Assembly: GCA_015661045.1 (NCBI GenBank)
Contig: JACVQG010000246.1
Span: forward strand, 1 to 8,388
DNA from: Dehalococcoidia bacterium
GTDB taxonomy: Bacteria; Chloroflexota; Dehalococcoidia; JACVQG01
Length of the DNA: 8,388 nt
Reading direction: 5' to 3'
Positions 6,300-8,388 of this stretch are shown here, piece after piece. A program made the position numbers and the translations under genes. Position 1 is the stretch's first letter. Each line of letters begins with the position of its first letter. The notes beneath the pieces were generated by a model. The model had not been told where the DNA came from. It saw only the letters and a list, made by a program, of their open reading frames with translations, and made no database searches.

Positions 6300-6705
6300 G
6301 TTTCTTCCTCCTCCATTTTCCTGATTACTGATTAGAATGCTATTGATAAAGGTAAATTGTTTGTAAGCCCGAATTCAGCTACGCAACATAAAAATGCAAC
6401 TATACACTTTATTTTACTATAATACCATTATGAAGGGAAAAAAACTTTGTCCACAACATTATTATTTTTTTAAGAAACTTTCGGTCCCCGACAAAAGCCA
6501 TAAATCCCAACCCTGCCGCGTTTCGATGTTGTGGGGCTATCAGGTATGTAATTCCACAACGTCGCCATCCAGAATGATATAATCCCGCCCGGATGGGACA
6601 ACCGCAGATTATTCGAAGGTTGACATTTGGCAGGTTAAAGAAGGATAATTCCGGCGTGAGCACAAGAACCATCTACAAAATTTTTGGCCGAAAGATTGAG
6701 TTTGA
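6300..6705. other. AT-rich intergenic region upstream of the synthase gene
   Basis: No intact gene is seen. It should hold the leftward promoter for the synthase gene, but no convincing -35/-10 pair was found on the minus strand. TATAAT occurs on the plus strand at 6418-6423 without a matching -35. From about 6521 one plus-strand frame reads F-R-C-C-G...Y-V-I-P up to a TGA at 6575. This could be the eroded N-terminal part of the ferredoxin remnant that follows, but that is speculative. Confidence 0.45.
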
Positions 6706-6921
6706 CCGGATCGAAGTTGTTGCCAGGATTGCTTAGAGCGTTGCCAGTTTGATGCTATAGACATGCGCCGGACTGTTTCATTGAGAATCCTCAAGGCAGC
6801 CGTAACGCCGGAAAAATACTTCGGTTGTGGGGTTTGCGCCATCAAATATGCCCCTGGCGCTTTGACACTGAAGCTGGTAAGGCCATCGGAACATATCCCC
6901 CAAAAGAGCAGTTTGTATTAG
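6706..6921 (+). pseudogene. Remnant of a 4Fe-4S dicluster ferredoxin-type protein
   Basis: In the frame of 6706 to TAG 6919-6921 the DNA reads RSCCQDCLERCQFDAIDM, then about 12 residues, then PEKYFGCGVCAIKYAPGALT and KLVRPSEHIP. The spacing is that of two C-x2-C-x2-C-x3-C clusters, the second followed by P-x-A-L as in bacterial dicluster ferredoxin modules. Three of eight ligand positions are changed: Arg at the first (codon 6712) and Tyr at 6817 and 6847. Each Tyr codon (TAC, TAT) is one G-to-A transition from Cys. An in-frame TGA (6703-6705) lies just upstream, with no start codon before Met 6763. Neither cluster could be complete, so this is a decayed C-terminal domain of an electron-transfer or redox protein. 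Some homologues carry an extra N-terminal domain, traces of which may lie upstream. No partner gene is visible. Confidence 0.65.
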
Positions 6922-7005
6922 TGAATGTTGTAAAATATCTGTGGTAAGGGGATAATTGGTTTTCCCAGCTTTAAGTAAGCAGTTTCAAACACAGGACAGT
7001 CTGAC

Positions 7006-7191
7006 TCAACCGGTCGCCTTGACCGGGTTTGTAAACTGCCTTTCTTCACCGCAATGTACACATTGAAAGCCACTATGATCTACGTACAAGGTTCTGTTCT
7101 CTATCCAGTGGTGTGCTCCCGATGGTGAGTCTTTGCACTTCCAGACTTCTGACGTCAGATATTCCTGATAGGTGGACTTATAACGTTGCAT
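7006..7191 (-). CDS. Small putative zinc-ribbon protein
   Basis: A 61-residue protein from an ATG (7191-7189) preceded by AAGGAGG (7207-7201) at nine bases, a strong translation signal that argues for a real gene. Cys19 in V-W-K-C-K-D-S-P, His-His at 27-28 in G-A-H-H-W-I, and C44-V-H-C47-G-E-E-R-Q-F could together ligate one zinc, with Cys44 and Cys47 as a classic knuckle. By eye it resembles short HHW-x(n)-CxxCG-x-x-R-x-F proteins common in Chloroflexota and other bacteria, whose function I do not know; nucleic-acid or protein binding is only a guess. Inverted bases CCGGTC/GACCGG (7010-7026) lie at its 3' end inside the coding region. It converges with the ferredoxin remnant. Confidence 0.65.
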   Translation of the reverse strand: MQRYKSTYQEYLTSEVWKCKDSPSGAHHWIENRTLYVDHSGFQCVHCGEERQFTNPVKATG

Positions 7192-7805
7192 CAGTTTGAG
7201 CCTCCTTATGTCTTTTCTGATACCAGGAGGGAATCCCGTGACTAACCCTCACCTATTGAAACTTCCGGTCACATGACATTTCACTATTTAAAGAGACATG
7301 CACATCCAGGGTATACCCGGCCTATGTATGTTGCCAGTATCAAACTAGAATTATATGCTCACTCGGACCGTACCTTAGTAATTACTAAGAAACCCAGGTC
7401 TGCCTTCACCAGTCTCAAACGGTATTTCAGCATCTTTCCTACCCAGGGCGTCAAAGGAGCCAATGATTCATCGCCTGGAACTGTAGCTGTAGTTTACACC
7501 GTTAGAATGCTGTGCCTTGTTGGGTCCGCGATATGTGGGGCAATGCTTGGGCTCATTGGTAAAGCTTTCAGGTCGGACGAGTTTTCAAGACAACTCGTTG
7601 GATGACCTCTCGTTGGAATCATAATTAGGGTTCGGAGGCATCCAGCACTTGATATGACTCTAAGGGGAATTCAGGAAGATGGCAATAATCTAAACCACAA
7701 CTCTGTTTTTTAGTATAACATTAAACAGGACTATAACGCAAACTTGTAACCCAATTTACTCAGGTTTTATAGGTAATGCAAACCTGATATTAATCCAAAT
7801 GTCTA

Positions 7806-7834
7806 TTGACAGGTGTTCTAAAGCCCCTTAAACT
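7806..7834 (+). promoter_or_regulatory. Probable sigma70 promoter for the GNAT gene
   Basis: A perfect -35 TTGACA (7806-7811) and a -10 TAAACT (7829-7834, four of six consensus bases) are separated by 17 bases. The predicted leader to the ATG at 7997 is about 155 bases. Confidence 0.5.
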
Positions 7835-7949
7835 AAAATTACCTCAAGATATTTCTGTATCGTAACTGCATTCCTTTAACTCGTCCACCAGGCAATGGAT
7901 AATACATATCTAAATACAGTCCTGTTTACACATGCCATAAAGTGAGTGA

Positions 7950-7969
7950 ATTGAGAGCATATTCTCAAT
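7950..7969. promoter_or_regulatory. Inverted repeat in the GNAT leader
   Basis: ATTGAGA and TCTCAAT (7-base perfect arms) flank GCATAT, 14 bases before the ribosome binding site. It could be an operator or an RNA hairpin. Its TTGAGA half-site resembles the palindrome at the substrate-binding-protein promoter, but the arm spacing differs. Confidence 0.35.
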
Positions 7970-7996
7970 ATAAAACGGCAAACGGGAGGTGTTACA

Positions 7997-8388
7997 ATGG
8001 CAAAAGTAGTAGCGAAGAAGGTGGTCATCCGGTCAATGAAGGAAGAGGACCTCTCGGATGTCCTTGCAGTAGACCGGAAAATCTTTGGACGGGACAGAGC
8101 ACTCACCTATTCAGACCCGGTTCAAGACTATGTCGGCGGGGAAATGGGTATGAGTTGGGTGGCTGAAGTACAGGGTAAAATAGCAGGGTTTATCCTGTGC
8201 CAACTGGCCGAGCCCCGTCTGGGGATGCCTCATGTAGCGTGGATTGGTTCTATAGGTGTAGATCCCGACTTTCGACATAAGGGTATTGCTGGCGAATTGA
8301 CCAAATCCTTGATGAAACAATGCCAATCCTTGAAACTTAAGGAAATCCATATTATGGCCGACCGCCATGATGAGATTCTTGAAGGATT
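7997..8388 (+). CDS. GNAT family N-acetyltransferase (partial, runs off right edge)
   Basis: An ATG at 7997 with GGGAGG (7984-7989) seven bases upstream opens a frame that reaches the window end; 130 codons are visible. Residues 9-30 (VVIRSMKEEDLSDVLAVDRKIF) form the usual first strand and helix of the fold. SWVAEVQGKIAGFILCQL (53-70) is the central beta pair. The acetyl-CoA pyrophosphate loop, motif A, is I-G-V-D-P-D-F-R-H-K-G-I-A (86-98), with the R-x-x-G-x-A signature at 93-98. IHIMADRHDE near 117-126 starts the next strand. The enzyme transfers an acetyl group from acetyl-CoA to an amine. RimI-like protein N-terminal acetylation or a small-molecule substrate are both possible, and the missing C-terminus prevents a choice. 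It is read as a new transcription unit after the promoter at 7806-7834. Confidence 0.88.
   Translation, partial: MAKVVAKKVVIRSMKEEDLSDVLAVDRKIFGRDRALTYSDPVQDYVGGEMGMSWVAEVQGKIAGFILCQLAEPRLGMPHVAWIGSIGVDPDFRHKGIAGELTKSLMKQCQSLKLKEIHIMADRHDEILEG

Larger units (their letters stand above)
7192..7996. other. Intergenic region with no convincing gene
   Basis: A plus-strand frame of 110 codons (7273-7605) is open but lacks a ribosome binding site and shows no recognisable domain, so it is not called. A strong AGGAGGG (7225-7231) precedes a GTG at 7238 that stops after 12 codons. Beyond 7605 the DNA is AT-rich. It holds the inverted repeat CAGGTTT/AAACCTG (7761-7767, 7780-7786, 12-base loop), a promoter candidate at 7806-7834, and an inverted repeat at 7950-7969. 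Confidence 0.5.

Noticed and set aside
6447..6455. DnaA-box-like TTGTCCACA
   Set aside because: It is one near-match (8 of 9), with no second box and no dnaA or dnaN nearby, so it is not an origin.
6409..6845. Two minus-strand frames (6409-6672 and 6609-6845)
   Set aside because: Neither has a ribosome binding site or a recognisable domain, and they overlap the plus-strand ferredoxin remnant.
7273..7605. Plus-strand frame of 110 codons as a gene
   Set aside because: There is no ribosome binding site before its ATG, no domain I recognise, and the composition is not clearly protein-like. It is kept only as a possible broken gene.

Overview
The window looks like a stretch of a mid-GC bacterial genome. 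Its gene set and its short intergenic palindromes fit a Chloroflexota lineage, Dehalococcoidia-like, but that is an inference from resemblance and I could not test it. Starts are often GTG or TTG behind strong GGAGG-type ribosome binding sites. Two exported proteins carry lipoprotein signals. No rRNA, tRNA, CRISPR array, transposase or phage gene was recognised.

Layout, left to right. A lipoprotein gene leaves the window on the left (minus strand, 159 to 1). It diverges from an MFS efflux-type transporter (350-1552, plus). The transporter is followed by a stand-alone TfoX N-terminal-domain protein (1612-1941) and a DMT/EamA-family transporter (2124-2989). The EamA gene has no ATG/GTG/TTG start and its last membrane segments are out of frame. 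Next come about 850 bases without a gene (2990-3841), packed with palindromes, including a MITE-like element at 3261-3437. This region ends in a clear sigma70-type promoter (3673-3701) for an iron-type ABC substrate-binding lipoprotein (3842-4975), which has no permease or ATPase beside it. Two perfect palindromes separate this gene from a convergent homocitrate/Re-citrate synthase-family gene (minus, 5172-6299), whose C-terminus also looks broken. Then follow a decayed 4Fe-4S dicluster ferredoxin remnant (plus, about 6706-6921), a small zinc-ribbon-like protein (minus, 7006-7191), about 800 bases without a convincing gene, and a GNAT acetyltransferase that runs off the right edge (plus, from 7997).

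The genes do not form one pathway. They look like independent housekeeping and accessory functions: drug or metabolite efflux, metal or solute uptake, amino-acid or TCA carbon chemistry, and acetylation. Two themes stand out. One is decay: three genes carry frame-breaking lesions or lost ligand cysteines. The other is a family of perfect palindromes, plus an 11-bp palindrome (GAGATWATCTC) found both at the tip of the MITE-like element and over the -10 box of the substrate-binding-protein promoter. I did not find a convincing undescribed multi-gene system. The most unusual signals are the palindrome families and their possible capture as regulatory DNA.
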